A stretch of DNA of 64,000 bases from an uncultured Bacillaceae bacterium (GCA_937925695.1 CALAMD010000055.1:1-64000); one strand, 5' to 3'. Shown: positions 1 to 9,263, counted from the first letter of the stretch. Numbers and translations are program-made. Notes: generated by a model from the sequence alone, not told the origin.

Positions 1-1
1 T

Positions 2-67
2 ATTTCAGCTTTCTGGAATGTAGTGAATTGGGATGAAGTTGCTAAAAATTATGATTCAGCAAAATAA
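2..67 (+). CDS. sodA: Superoxide dismutase, C-terminal end (partial)
   Basis: Only the last 21 codons are in the window. They end in a stop at 65-67 and read AFWNVVNWDEVAKNYDSAK, which is the typical C-terminal helix of Bacillus Mn superoxide dismutase (the W-N-V-V-N-W-D-E-V segment). The enzyme dismutates superoxide in the cytoplasm. The placement directly before pbpA agrees with the B. subtilis order sodA-(yqgE)-pbpA; yqgE is absent here. The metal ligands lie outside the window, so the metal cannot be judged. Confidence 0.8.
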   Translation: MSAFWNVVNWDEVAKNYDSAK

Positions 68-73
68 ATATTA

Positions 74-105
74 AAAAACGAGGAAATCTTTTCCTCGTTT
101 TTTTG
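74..105 (+). terminator. Terminator after sodA
   Basis: Perfect inverted repeat AAACGAGGAAA / TTTCCTCGTTT with a short loop followed by a run of T. It lies 8 nt after the sodA stop codon. Confidence 0.85.
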
Positions 106-217
106 TGTTGTTTTATCTTCATCCCTTCCAACTTTCGATATTATTTGCCATCGATTTATCGCCTATCCATGTTATAATATTAAAGTAATTTATGATAATT
201 TAGATGGGGATGATCAA

Positions 218-2326
218 GTGGAAAGAGCAAAAATAAAAAAGCAGAAGAAGTCTCAACTTCCCTTTCGTTTAAATATATTATTTTTTATGGTATTTTTATT
301 ATTTTCAGTTTTAATCATTCAGTTAGGTGTTGTTCAGATTTTAAATGGTGAGGCGTATCAGGAAGAGATAAATCAAAGAATACTTGATACGACCAAAACA
401 CCTGTACCACGGGGGAAAATTTTTGATCGTAATTATCAAGTACTCGTTGATAATAAGTCACTATATTCCATCACGTATACACCGCCTAAAGGTGTACAAC
501 CAGAGGATAAATTAGCATTAGCAAAGGACTTAGTTCACTATATATCTTTAGCCGATGAAAATGGAGAATTACCAAGAATAACTGAAAGAAATAAAAAAGA
601 ATATTGGTATTTAGAAAACAAAGAAGAGGTTCATAGTCGATTATCAGCTGAAGAAATAAGTGAAATGGAACCAGCAGAACAATATCAAACGATGCTAGAT
701 CGGATAACTGAAGAAGACTTAGCATCATTAACTGAAGAAGACTTGGAAATAATCGCGATTAAAAACGAATTAGATAAAGCCTATTCTTTAACACAGCACG
801 TGATTAAAAATGAAAATATTACTCCTGAAGAATATGCCCGGGTAGCTGAGCACTTGGATGTATTACCAGGGATTAATGCGACGATCGATTGGGATCGTGA
901 GTATCCTTATGAGGACACATTATCATCGTTTTTAGGAAGAATCACTACACAAGATGAAGGAATTTTGGCCGATAAAGAATTGGAATACCTATCAAAAGGT
1001 TACAGTCGTAATGATCGTGTTGGCAGAAGTGGCCTTGAAGAACAGTATGAAGATCTGTTACGAGGTAGAAAAGAACAAATTCAATACACAACAGATCAAA
1101 ATGGAAATGTACTTGATGCAGAAGTAATTGTTGAAGGGCAACGGGGAAAAGATTTAGTATTAACAATCGATATTGAATTACAAGAAAAGGTCGATGAAAT
1201 CGTTAGAACTGAATTAGAAACAGCTATAAACAAATTCCCATATGAAAATCGGCATTTACAAGATGCCCTTGCGGTTTTAATTGATCCAAAAACAGGGGAA
1301 TTACTTGCTGTCTCCGGCCAACATTACAATCGTGAAACAAATGAATTTGAAAATGCTGCCTTTAAAACAATATATGACGCCCATCGTGCTGGATCTGTTG
1401 TTAAAGGTGCAACTGTTTTAGCAGGCTATGAGTCAGGCGTCATCACACCAAATCAAACCTTTGTTGACCAACCCATTAAAGTAGCTGGAACGCCTGTAAA
1501 ACGTTCTTGGCGAAATCTTGGTGTTGTGAATGATATCGATGCGCTTAAAATGTCATCCAACGTTTACATGTATCATATTGGGATGAGATTTGGTGGCGAA
1601 TTTAATTACCAATATAACAAGAATATTCGTTTTAACCAAGAAGGCTTCCAAAAAATTAGAAATTACTTTAATCAATTTGGACTTGGCGTGGAGACTGGGA
1701 TTGATTTGCCTTATGAAGCAACAGGTTATGTCGGTGAAAACCCTGATGCGGGGCATTTACAAGACTTTGCCATCGGTCAATATGATACGTATACAACGAT
1801 GCAATTAGCCCAATATATAGCCACAATTGCTAATGATGGCTATCGGGTTCGCCCTCATTTAGTAAAAGAAATCCGTGAACCAGCCTTGACGAATACCGAA
1901 ATGGGGCCGATTTTTCGCTCGGTGAATACGGAACTTTTAAACCGAGTAGATATGGACCAATATCTCATTGAACGTGTTCAAGAAGGCTTTAGAAAAGTTT
2001 TTCAAGAGAGTGGCGGAACTGGTTACAATCACTGGCATCATAAAGAATATAACCCAGCTGGAAAAACAGGTACAGCAGAAAATGATCTATTTATTGATGG
2101 TCGAAAATATGAAACCGAAAATTTAACCCTAATTGGTTATGCACCCTTTGATGATCCGGAGATCGCCTTTGCTGTCGTCGTTCCAAATTTGGGTAAAGTG
2201 AGGGGACAACATCCGATTAACCACGCTATTGGTACAGGTATTTTAGATGCATACTTTGAGTTGCAAAAAGAAAGAACGCAAGGATTTGGTAAGCAAGAAG
2301 ATCATGAAGACGTTGAAGAAGAATGA
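218..2326 (+). CDS. pbpA: Class B penicillin-binding protein 2 (transpeptidase)
   Basis: Membrane-anchored peptidoglycan transpeptidase for cell elongation. A single N-terminal membrane segment lies at about residues 18-40, followed by the dimerisation domain and the transpeptidase domain. The penicillin-binding motifs are all present: S-V-V-K at 393-396 (nucleophile Ser393), S-S-N at 446-448 and K-T-G at 616-618. The GTG start at 218 follows a GATGGGGA ribosome-binding stretch. At 702 aa it is a usual length for the PBP2A/PbpA group. In B. subtilis the pst phosphate-transport operon follows pbpA; here it is missing and a convergent gene follows. The tail is acidic (EDHEDVEEE). A -10 element TATAAT lies at 173-178. 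Confidence 0.9.
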   Translation: MERAKIKKQKKSQLPFRLNILFFMVFLLFSVLIIQLGVVQILNGEAYQEEINQRILDTTKTPVPRGKIFDRNYQVLVDNKSLYSITYTPPKGVQPEDKLALAKDLVHYISLADENGELPRITERNKKEYWYLENKEEVHSRLSAEEISEMEPAEQYQTMLDRITEEDLASLTEEDLEIIAIKNELDKAYSLTQHVIKNENITPEEYARVAEHLDVLPGINATIDWDREYPYEDTLSSFLGRITTQDEGILADKELEYLSKGYSRNDRVGRSGLEEQYEDLLRGRKEQIQYTTDQNGNVLDAEVIVEGQRGKDLVLTIDIELQEKVDEIVRTELETAINKFPYENRHLQDALAVLIDPKTGELLAVSGQHYNRETNEFENAAFKTIYDAHRAGSVVKGATVLAGYESGVITPNQTFVDQPIKVAGTPVKRSWRNLGVVNDIDALKMSSNVYMYHIGMRFGGEFNYQYNKNIRFNQEGFQKIRNYFNQFGLGVETGIDLPYEATGYVGENPDAGHLQDFAIGQYDTYTTMQLAQYIATIANDGYRVRPHLVKEIREPALTNTEMGPIFRSVNTELLNRVDMDQYLIERVQEGFRKVFQESGGTGYNHWHHKEYNPAGKTGTAENDLFIDGRKYETENLTLIGYAPFDDPEIAFAVVVPNLGKVRGQHPINHAIGTGILDAYFELQKERTQGFGKQEDHEDVEEE

Positions 2327-2355
2327 GCTTTAAGTACATTTTGATCTAATATAAA

Positions 2356-2385
2356 AACACCAAGTCCTTAAAGAGACTTGGTGTT
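2356..2385. terminator. Bidirectional terminator between pbpA and the MltG-like gene
   Basis: Arms AACACCAAGTC (2356-2366) and GACTTGGTGTT (2375-2385) are perfectly complementary. A-rich sequence on the left and T-rich sequence on the right let it serve both convergent genes. Confidence 0.8.
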
Positions 2386-2417
2386 CTTGCATCGTATCAT
2401 ATTTATATCGTGTTCGA

Positions 2418-2969
2418 TTACCGAGATCTAGCAATGGTTTCAGCAATTTCATAAAAGCTCATGTCACTCGATAATTCGTGTTCTCCAATTTGAATATATG
2501 GGGCATAGCCTTCCTCTTCTAAATATCGATTAAATGCATCAGCATCATCGATAATATTGTTATCAAGTAATAATTGACTTACGGTTGGTCCAAGCATATT
2601 TGGTTCTACTACAAGCGTATATGTAAACACTTCTTCTGTCTCAGCAGAATTCTCATCATTTTCTTCCCCATTGTTTTCATTAGATGTATCATTTTCATCA
2701 TTTTCCACTACATCATTACTATTGTCTTCTGATTCCTGCTCATCTTCATCGTCATTATTGTCTTTTAATTGATCTTTTTGGACAGCATAGGAAATATATT
2801 CAGATTCTGTTAGAACATAGAAGCCTTCTTTCTCAATTTCGGTAATCAATTCATCGATTGAAAAGTCTGTTGCATCTGATGTTGGTTCATATAGAAAGAG
2901 AAACGTAATCAGTGATATGATTGTAGCAGTTAAGAGCCCAATGGAAAAATAACGGATTGGTTGTTTCAT
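2418..2969 (-). CDS. Membrane-anchored protein with MltG-like LysM subdomain, no catalytic domain
   Basis: A 183-aa protein with an N-terminal membrane anchor (residues about 7-27), a short conserved segment (about 36-66), a long Asp/Glu/Asn linker (about 70-112), and a C-terminal domain (about 116-183). The last domain resembles the LysM-like region that precedes the lytic transglycosylase domain of MltG/YceG proteins (pattern S-Q-L-L-L-D-N-N-I-I, later S-S-D-M-S-F-Y-E-I-A). The catalytic transglycosylase domain is absent. The start is supported by AAGGAGA upstream of ATG 2969. It takes the place of yqzC near pbpA in B. subtilis and may be its ortholog, but I do not assign the name. Probably extracytoplasmic peptidoglycan binding; function unproven. 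Confidence 0.6.
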   Translation of the reverse strand: MKQPIRYFSIGLLTATIISLITFLFLYEPTSDATDFSIDELITEIEKEGFYVLTESEYISYAVQKDQLKDNNDDEDEQESEDNSNDVVENDENDTSNENNGEENDENSAETEEVFTYTLVVEPNMLGPTVSQLLLDNNIIDDADAFNRYLEEEGYAPYIQIGEHELSSDMSFYEIAETIARSR

Positions 2970-3053
2970 AAAAAATCTCCTTAATTACTATATTTAAATA
3001 AGATTGTTTAATATCCTGTCTGTCGTTGTGAAAAGTAAAAAGGTTATATACAC

Positions 3054-3284
3054 TTAATAAAGCTCATCGTTGTTTTGTTGGAATCTTGATTCAGATAGAT
3101 CTTCCGTTAATAATTCTTCTTCTAAAATTTTAATTTTTTTCTTGATTTGGTAAGTATCTTGCATCGTAGAGATGGAAAATTGTTCTAACTGTCCTTCTAG
3201 TTCTGAAAATTTATCATTCATGAAGAAAGAGATAATGAATAACACGATAGAGACGATTATTAAGGTAATAAAAACAGTAATCAT
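3054..3284 (-). CDS. Small single-pass membrane protein with coiled coil
   Basis: A 76-aa protein with one strong membrane segment at residues about 3-22, then a charged helical stretch with heptad-like spacing (about 28-62). A purine-rich GGAGG site is placed correctly before ATG 3284. It lies upstream of the MltG-like gene on the same strand with an 84-nt gap, so the two may be co-transcribed. Position matches yqzD of B. subtilis; the similarity cannot be checked here. No enzymatic motif is visible. Function unknown. Confidence 0.6.
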   Translation of the reverse strand: MITVFITLIIVSIVLFIISFFMNDKFSELEGQLEQFSISTMQDTYQIKKKIKILEEELLTEDLSESRFQQNNDELY

Positions 3285-3458
3285 TTGGAAACCTCCATTT
3301 TATTTATCAATATAGTTATATCATAAATTCCCGAAAGATAAAACTGAAATTAATCAAAAGGAAGTTCTTGCTTGCATTTAAATTATCTGCTAATATAGTA
3401 AGGTCAGAATTGAAAACATACTAATAGATATTTGTGAAATAGTTTGGAGGGAAATTAC

Positions 3459-3608
3459 ATGCGTGTTAACGTAACATTAGCTTGCACTGAAACAGGCGAT
3501 CGCAATTATATTACCACTAAAAATAAACGGACAAATCCAGAGCGGATTGAAATGATGAAATATAGTCCTCGTTTAAAAAAACATACATTGCATCGTGAAA
3601 CTAAATAA
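3459..3608 (+). CDS. rpmG: Ribosomal protein L33, zinc-independent form
   Basis: A 49-aa protein of the large ribosomal subunit. The N-terminus MRVNVTLACTETGDRNYIT and the end YSPRLKKHTLHRETK are diagnostic of L33. The two CxxC zinc knuckles of the zinc-binding form are missing: only one Cys (residue 9) remains, with Thr in place of the second. This is the C-minus type that many Firmicutes express under zinc shortage alongside a zinc-binding paralog, or constitutively. A strong GGAGGG site precedes ATG 3459. Its neighbour yqgN is also the neighbour of rpmGA in B. subtilis. Confidence 0.92.
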   Translation: MRVNVTLACTETGDRNYITTKNKRTNPERIEMMKYSPRLKKHTLHRETK

Positions 3609-3617
3609 GTTTACCTA

Positions 3618-3660
3618 AACTCTTGCCTAATTGACTATACTACTAGGTAAGAGTTTTTTT
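3618..3660 (+). terminator. Terminator after rpmG
   Basis: Hairpin with arms AACTCTTGCCT and AGGTAAGAGTT (one G-T pair), followed by seven T residues. Confidence 0.85.
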
Positions 3661-3700
3661 ATATTTCATAAAAGACTTGTTGATTAGGGGGCATGCCAAG

Positions 3701-4258
3701 ATGTCTAAAGAAACTTTACGAAAACAGATGATAAAAAAGTTATCCGCTCTTTCTTCTAATAAAAGGAAAAGTATTGAACAAAAATTAGGACAACATCTTA
3801 TTGAATCACCCTTTTGGCAGGAAGCTGATACCATCGGTTTGACAATCTCGCAGGGAATCGAATGGAATACAAAACCCATCATTGAGACGGCATGGGAACA
3901 AGGAAAAACCGTAGTTGTCCCTAAATGTTATCCACAAGAAAAGCGATTAATATTTTATCATCTGACATCTTATGACGAACTAGAAGTTGTATATTATCAG
4001 CTCCAAGAACCCATACCTTCTAAAACGAAGCAGATCGATCAAGACGACATTGATTTATTAGTTGTCCCTGGATTAGTATTTAATCCATTAGGATATCGAG
4101 TTGGTTTTGGTGGGGGCTATTATGATCGATTTTTGGTTCACTTTTCTCATAAAACCTTATCGCTATTAAGCAGCCTACAATTAGTTTACGATATCCCAAT
4201 TGAAGCCCATGATATTCCTGTGGACCATATGATTAGCGAACAAGGCATCCTGAAATAG
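3701..4258 (+). CDS. yqgN: 5-formyltetrahydrofolate cyclo-ligase
   Basis: Converts 5-formyltetrahydrofolate to 5,10-methenyltetrahydrofolate using ATP in the cytoplasm. At 185 aa the length fits the family. The signature FNPLGYRVGFGGGYYDR near residues 127-143 is the ATP/phosphate-binding loop, and the N-terminal basic helix KETLRKQMIKK is typical. The reading frame is open from a TTG at 3677, but AGGGGG at 3686-3691 is 9 nt before ATG 3701, which I take as the start. It sits between rpmG and yqgO as in B. subtilis. Confidence 0.88.
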   Translation: MSKETLRKQMIKKLSALSSNKRKSIEQKLGQHLIESPFWQEADTIGLTISQGIEWNTKPIIETAWEQGKTVVVPKCYPQEKRLIFYHLTSYDELEVVYYQLQEPIPSKTKQIDQDDIDLLVVPGLVFNPLGYRVGFGGGYYDRFLVHFSHKTLSLLSSLQLVYDIPIEAHDIPVDHMISEQGILK

Positions 4259-4328
4259 AACACCAGCATGAATAAAATGTATTTTATCGTATAACATAAG
4301 GGCAACAAATGATATGTGAGGTGAATTC

Positions 4329-4493
4329 ATGCGAAATTTTGTGCTCATTTCTCTGTTAATTACCTTGTTGTCCCTGCTTTATCAGTGGCGTTATAAATTA
4401 TTGAATATAATTTTAACCATTTCTATCCTCAGAAAATTCCTCGTTCGTTTATCAATGAAATGGCCCATTTCCCGGATAAATGCTAAACAATAG
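4329..4493 (+). CDS. yqgO: Small hydrophobic protein, YqgO-like
   Basis: A 54-aa protein with one or two membrane segments in the first half (residues about 3-17 and 24-34) and a basic C-terminus. The start ATG 4329 follows GTGAGGTGA. It lies between yqgN and the rhomboid gene, exactly where B. subtilis has the small gene yqgO; the name rests on this position and on the type of protein, not on alignment. Function unknown. Confidence 0.55.
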   Translation: MRNFVLISLLITLLSLLYQWRYKLLNIILTISILRKFLVRLSMKWPISRINAKQ

Positions 4494-4525
4494 TTCCGTT
4501 TAATTCATAAGAATATTATGATTAT

Positions 4526-4565
4526 AAAGAAGTTGTCGCTCGTGGCAAACTTCTTTTCTTTTTTA
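4526..4565 (+). terminator. Terminator before gluP
   Basis: Stem AAAGAAGTT / AACTTCTTT with a 13-nt loop, followed by TCTTTTTT. It separates the yqgN-yqgO unit from gluP. Confidence 0.7.
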
Positions 4566-4611
4566 AAGAAATTAACTGGCTCCTTTGGTATGATATGTGT
4601 GAGGGGAGCTT

Positions 4612-5835
4612 ATGTCTATGTATTTAAGTGAACAATTTTTGTTATATAGATTAGCCTATACGTTGGTTACTGATGAAGGTTATGAAATTCTTCACATCAA
4701 TCGCCAAGAAGAGGAATTATGGCTAGAAAAGTATCAAGGAAACACTTCAAAGGTTATTAGACTCATTCATAAAGGTTTTGATTGGAAAAATCATTTAAAA
4801 AATGATATTAAAATTGTCTTTCAAAAATTATTTCAAATGAAACGATTCCTTGCCGGAAAACAGGTCCAAGTCCATAATATATATATTTCTTCTTTTGATC
4901 CTGTAGATGATTGGGAAGAATTAAAACGCCCCTTACAGTTTAACCAGGATAAAAGACATACGATGCATGTTTATTACCTATCAAATCAAGATGTTGAAAC
5001 TGAATTACCAAGATTGCAACAAAATATCGGATTAGAAACCATCGAAGTTAAAGAAGATCTATATGAAATTGAAAAAGCCCACTATGTAGATTATTACAAA
5101 CATCAATTACAGAAAATATTTCATGAGAAAAAGAAAGAAGTTGTTAATATCTTAACCTATGGAAAACCAAAATGGACGTACATATTTATTGTCGCCAATT
5201 TCATTATGTTTCTCTTACTAGAAATGAATGGTGGCAGTATGAATATACAAACGTTGATCCAATTTGGAGCTAAGGAAAATGTAAGCATCATAAACGGAGA
5301 ATGGTGGCGTTTATTTAGTGCAATGTTTCTCCATATTGGTATTTTTCACTTGTTTATGAATATGTTTGCATTATATTATCTTGGTGTAACTGTTGAGAGG
5401 ATATATGGCACGTGGAGATTTGTAATTATCTATTTGTTGGCAGGTTTAGGAGGTAGCATAACTAGCTTTGCTTTTTCACTAAACGTTTCCGCTGGTGCAT
5501 CAGGCGCTATATTTGGACTGTTTGGGGCCTTGTTATTTTTCGGTGTCATCTATAAGAAGATCTTTTTCCAAACGATGGGAAGAGGTTTGATGACGATTAT
5601 TTTTATCAATATAATGTTCGGTTTACTCGTACCCCAAATTGATATGGGAGCACATATGGGGGGCCTTGTTGCTGGCTTTTTAGCCTCGGCTATGCTTCAT
5701 CTACCTCGGCAGAAAAAGTGGGGTATGCAAATATTATCGTTGTTGCTATTTATCATTTCTACTTTTTTACTCATTGAGTATGGAATTCAACATACCGAAT
5801 CCCAATTGCCATTTCGGTTATTTCAGTTTGATTAA
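4612..5835 (+). CDS. gluP: Rhomboid intramembrane serine protease GluP/YqgP
   Basis: Cleaves transmembrane substrates inside the lipid bilayer. The N-terminal cytosolic domain (about 1-185) is typical of YqgP, followed by about seven membrane segments. The catalytic dyad is visible: Ser297 in G-A-S-G-A and His348 in G-A-H-M-G-G; His246 and Asn250 (H-L-F-M-N) form the oxyanion side. GAGGGGAG at 4601-4608 precedes two in-frame ATGs (4612 and 4618); the second has better spacing, so the protein may be two residues shorter. It leads the gluP-yqgQ-glcK cluster as in B. subtilis, where GluP affects division and membrane-protein turnover. Confidence 0.9.
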   Translation: MSMYLSEQFLLYRLAYTLVTDEGYEILHINRQEEELWLEKYQGNTSKVIRLIHKGFDWKNHLKNDIKIVFQKLFQMKRFLAGKQVQVHNIYISSFDPVDDWEELKRPLQFNQDKRHTMHVYYLSNQDVETELPRLQQNIGLETIEVKEDLYEIEKAHYVDYYKHQLQKIFHEKKKEVVNILTYGKPKWTYIFIVANFIMFLLLEMNGGSMNIQTLIQFGAKENVSIINGEWWRLFSAMFLHIGIFHLFMNMFALYYLGVTVERIYGTWRFVIIYLLAGLGGSITSFAFSLNVSAGASGAIFGLFGALLFFGVIYKKIFFQTMGRGLMTIIFINIMFGLLVPQIDMGAHMGGLVAGFLASAMLHLPRQKKWGMQILSLLLFIISTFLLIEYGIQHTESQLPFRLFQFD

Positions 5836-5969
5836 TGATAAAATTTGAAAAATCATTCCGGGTATATGTGCTTAAAGAACAGGAAAAACACTTCAGTTAT
5901 TTATGCATGGTTGAGGTTTTAAAGGAACAATTTAACTAATTTTGTTATAATATATGATGGTGATTATCC

Positions 5970-6161
5970 ATGGAATCTGTATATGATGTCCAGCAGTTGT
6001 TAAAAAAATTTGGCTGTATTATTTATACAGGAAATCGTTTAGGTGATTTAGCATTAATGCAGGATGAAGTAAATGAGTTATTTAAACAAGGTTTGATTGA
6101 AGCAGACGTATATCAATATGCGGTGCTTATTTTAAAAAGAGAAATACGTAAAATGAATTAA
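5970..6161 (+). CDS. yqgQ: YqgQ family protein (DUF910)
   Basis: A 63-aa, probably all-helical cytoplasmic protein. The segment YDVQQLLKKFGCIIYTGNR followed by a run of Asp/Glu-Leu helices and a terminal ILKREI is typical of DUF910. Function is unknown; the family has been noted as a possible single-strand nucleic-acid binder. GATGGTGAT precedes ATG 5970. It is 13 nt upstream of glcK and almost surely co-transcribed with it, the arrangement seen throughout Bacillaceae. Confidence 0.85.
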   Translation: MESVYDVQQLLKKFGCIIYTGNRLGDLALMQDEVNELFKQGLIEADVYQYAVLILKREIRKMN

Positions 6162-6174
6162 AGGATGGAAGCTG

Positions 6175-7131
6175 ATGGAAAATATTATTTTGGGAATTGA
6201 TATTGGTGGAACTTTTATCAAAATAGGCTTAATCAATGAATCAGGTAAGATTTTGCATAAGTGGGAAATTCCAACAAATACAAAGGATCAAGGTGTTCAT
6301 ATCGTACCTGATATTTGGCAGTCAACGAAAGTACAATTGAAACAATCAAATATTTCCGAAGCCAATCTCATCGGGATTGGTATAGGTGTACCTGGATTTG
6401 TCCATCCTGAGACTAACATCGTTGAAAATGCTGTGAATATTGGCTGGCAACAATTTGACCTTATCGATACATTTAAACAGTTGACTAATTTACCTGTATA
6501 TGTTGCCAATGATGCTAATATTGCGGCTTTAGGTGAAAATTGGCAAGGAGCTGGGGAACAAGCCAAAAACTTACTTGCTGTTACCCTTGGTACTGGAGTA
6601 GGTGGAGGCATCATCGTCAATGGTTCATTATTAGTTGGCGAGAATGGTACAGCAGGGGAGATTGGTCATATAACCGTTGATCCTCAAGGTGGCTTATGCA
6701 ATTGTGGTCGTAGAGGATGTCTAGAAACAATTGCTTCAGCAACTGGCATTGTTCATCAAGCAAAAAATATCATTCAGAAACATCCTGGAAGTAAGTTAGC
6801 AGAGGTAGTGAGGACAACAGGTGAGATTACTGCAAAAGATGTGTTTGATCTTGCCAAACAGAATGATGAATTTGCACTGAACATCATTCACCGTACATTA
6901 GATATACTTGGTTTCGTAATAGCCAATATTGCTACTGTGATCAACCCAGAAAAAATTATTATTGGTGGTGGCGTATCGAAGGCAGGGTCATTTTTGACTG
7001 AAATCCTTGAACATTACTTCAAACAATATGCCCTTCCAAGACTTTATGAAATATGTACGATAACAGAAGCGAAGTTAGGAAATGATGCAGGTATGATAGG
7101 GGCTGCATATCTTGTTAAGGAAAATTTATAA
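6175..7131 (+). CDS. glcK: Glucokinase, ROK family
   Basis: Phosphorylates free glucose with ATP to glucose 6-phosphate. The N-terminal phosphate loop D-I-G-G-T-F lies at residues 8-13. The zinc-binding ROK motif C-N-C-G-R-R-G-C-L-E occurs about residue 176, preceded by G-E-I-G-H, whose His is the first zinc ligand. The length (318 aa) and the gluP-yqgQ-glcK order match the B. subtilis enzyme. ATG 6175 is preceded by AAAGGATGG. No DNA-binding domain is present, so it is a kinase and not a ROK repressor. Confidence 0.93.
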   Translation: MENIILGIDIGGTFIKIGLINESGKILHKWEIPTNTKDQGVHIVPDIWQSTKVQLKQSNISEANLIGIGIGVPGFVHPETNIVENAVNIGWQQFDLIDTFKQLTNLPVYVANDANIAALGENWQGAGEQAKNLLAVTLGTGVGGGIIVNGSLLVGENGTAGEIGHITVDPQGGLCNCGRRGCLETIASATGIVHQAKNIIQKHPGSKLAEVVRTTGEITAKDVFDLAKQNDEFALNIIHRTLDILGFVIANIATVINPEKIIIGGGVSKAGSFLTEILEHYFKQYALPRLYEICTITEAKLGNDAGMIGAAYLVKENL

Positions 7132-7367
7132 ATCAAATCGTTCGTTTCTGCTGCATAATAAATGACACATTTTATTCATATTGATTACCAATCTACTAAA
7201 AATCGAATCAATGAAACTTTTTTTCTAATTTAACGTCATATATAATAGATACTCATGTCACAAAATTCATAAGATGGTAATTGAATGAGTAAAGTTAGCA
7301 AAGTTTTGCTGTTCAATTTTATTGGATAATGAATCATCAGCTTTGTATATTGTAGGAGGAACGAAGT

Positions 7368-9263
7368 ATGAGTTTTAAAAAAGCTAGTATACCTTTGTAT
7401 ATTCTAGCCAGTTTTATCTTCGGTTTAAAAACGTACATCGTATATCGATTTATGTTTAGTATAAGCTTAGATAACACGATGCAAGAATTTATTTTATTGA
7501 TTAATCCATTTATATCTGCTTTTTTGATTTTTGGATTAAGTGTATGGTTTACTAGTCAATCACGCCAATTAAAATACATGCGTTATGCTATTTTAATTGG
7601 AACTTTGATTATTTATGCCAATCTTGTCTTTTATCGATCATTTACTGATTTTATAACGATTCCACAATTATTCCAAACGAGTAATATATCTGACTTAGGT
7701 TCAAGTATTCTTTCACTTGTCAAGGTTTACGATATCTTACTCTTTTTAGATGTATTTCTAATATGGTATCTCATCAAGAAAGAAAAATACATTTATTTAA
7801 CGAATTATCCAAAAAGTGGTAAAGTGTTCGTCTTTGCACTATCTCTCTTGTTATTGGCAGGAAACTTCCTATTAGCTGAAATGGAACGGCCTCAATTATT
7901 TACGAGAGCATTTGATCGTGAATATTTGGTTAAAAATATTGGTTTATTCAATTATCATATTTATGATATTTTCTTACAATCAAAAGTGAAAACCCAACGC
8001 GTATTAGCGGATGGGAACAATCTTACCAATATTGAAAATTATATTAAAGAAAATATAAGAAGTGACGAACAATCCGAATTATATGGTATTGCTGAAGGAA
8101 GAAATATCATCTTCATTTCTGCTGAATCAGTGCAAAGTTTCGTGATTAATAACGAGGTAAATGGCCAAACGATCACACCGTTCTTAAATAGTTTAGTAGA
8201 TGATCCTGATACGTATTATTTTGAAAATTTTTATCATCAAACAGAACAAGGAAAAACGTCGGATTCAGAGTTTTTAACAGAAAACTCACTTTATCCATCA
8301 GCAAGGGGAGCAGTCTTCTTTACCCATGCTCAAAATAAGTACCATGCCATGCCTGAAATGTTAAAAGAAAAAGGATATAAGTCCGTTGTCTTTCATGCTA
8401 ATAACAAAAGTTTTTGGAATCGGGATCAAATTTATGAGAGCCTACAAATAGATCACTTTTTTGACATTGAAGCTTATGAGGTCAATGAAGAGAACTCTGT
8501 TGGTTGGGGATTAAAGGATAAAGACTTTTTCCAGCAATCCATGAAATATTTACAAGTTTTAGAACAACCATTCTATGCTAAGTTTATTACCTTAACAAAT
8601 CACTTTCCGTTTGAACTTGATGAAGCGGATCGATCCATCGAACCTTATGATTCAAATTCAAATACTTTGAATAACTATTTTCCAACGGTTAGATACTTAG
8701 ACGAAGCTATCGAAGAATTTTTCACTTATTTGAAACAAATAGGCCTTTATGAAAACTCAATTATTATTATCATGGGCGACCATAATGGAATTAGTGCCAA
8801 TCATAATCGGGCAATGAGTATGTATCTTGGTAAAGATGAAATTACGCCCTATGATTATGTACAATTACAACGGGTTCCATTATTTATTCATATTCCTGGA
8901 CACGGTGAAGGGAAAGTAATGGATAAAATTGCAGGACAAATAGATATGAAACCAACGATATTGCATATGGTTGGTATCGATACGAATCATGATATCTATT
9001 TTGGTAATGATCTTTTCCATGATGATCGTAAAGGTTATATTGCATTTAGGAATGGTGACTTTGTCAGTGAAGAATATCTATTTACGAGTGGGACTTGTTA
9101 TGATTTTGCCACAGGCGAAGTCTTGGCCGTTGAGAGTGAAGAAGAAAACGGGGAAACACCTTGTAGTCCAATAAGGGAAAAAGTCATTACCGAGCTTGAG
9201 TATTCAGACGAATTAATCTATGGTGATCTATTTAGGTTTATTGACTTTGAACCAAATCAATAA
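7368..9263 (+). CDS. yqgS: Lipoteichoic acid synthase family protein (YqgS/LtaS-like)
   Basis: Polymerises glycerol phosphate from phosphatidylglycerol onto a lipid anchor outside the membrane, or primes such chains. Five N-terminal membrane segments (to about residue 175) precede an extracellular sulfatase-fold domain. The nucleophile is Thr297 in Q-G-K-T-S-D-S-E-F. Metal ligands include Glu in I-S-A-E-S-V-Q-S and the G-D-H-N-G motif near 468. The length of 631 aa and the position after glcK match YqgS. AGGAGG precedes ATG 7368. LtaS paralogs are hard to separate by eye, so the exact activity (polymerase or primase) is open. Confidence 0.85.
   Translation: MSFKKASIPLYILASFIFGLKTYIVYRFMFSISLDNTMQEFILLINPFISAFLIFGLSVWFTSQSRQLKYMRYAILIGTLIIYANLVFYRSFTDFITIPQLFQTSNISDLGSSILSLVKVYDILLFLDVFLIWYLIKKEKYIYLTNYPKSGKVFVFALSLLLLAGNFLLAEMERPQLFTRAFDREYLVKNIGLFNYHIYDIFLQSKVKTQRVLADGNNLTNIENYIKENIRSDEQSELYGIAEGRNIIFISAESVQSFVINNEVNGQTITPFLNSLVDDPDTYYFENFYHQTEQGKTSDSEFLTENSLYPSARGAVFFTHAQNKYHAMPEMLKEKGYKSVVFHANNKSFWNRDQIYESLQIDHFFDIEAYEVNEENSVGWGLKDKDFFQQSMKYLQVLEQPFYAKFITLTNHFPFELDEADRSIEPYDSNSNTLNNYFPTVRYLDEAIEEFFTYLKQIGLYENSIIIIMGDHNGISANHNRAMSMYLGKDEITPYDYVQLQRVPLFIHIPGHGEGKVMDKIAGQIDMKPTILHMVGIDTNHDIYFGNDLFHDDRKGYIAFRNGDFVSEEYLFTSGTCYDFATGEVLAVESEEENGETPCSPIREKVITELEYSDELIYGDLFRFIDFEPNQ

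Noticed and set aside
8971..9174. Open frame inside the LtaS-like gene
   Set aside because: Overlaps the real gene in another frame and has no ribosome-binding site; shadow frame.
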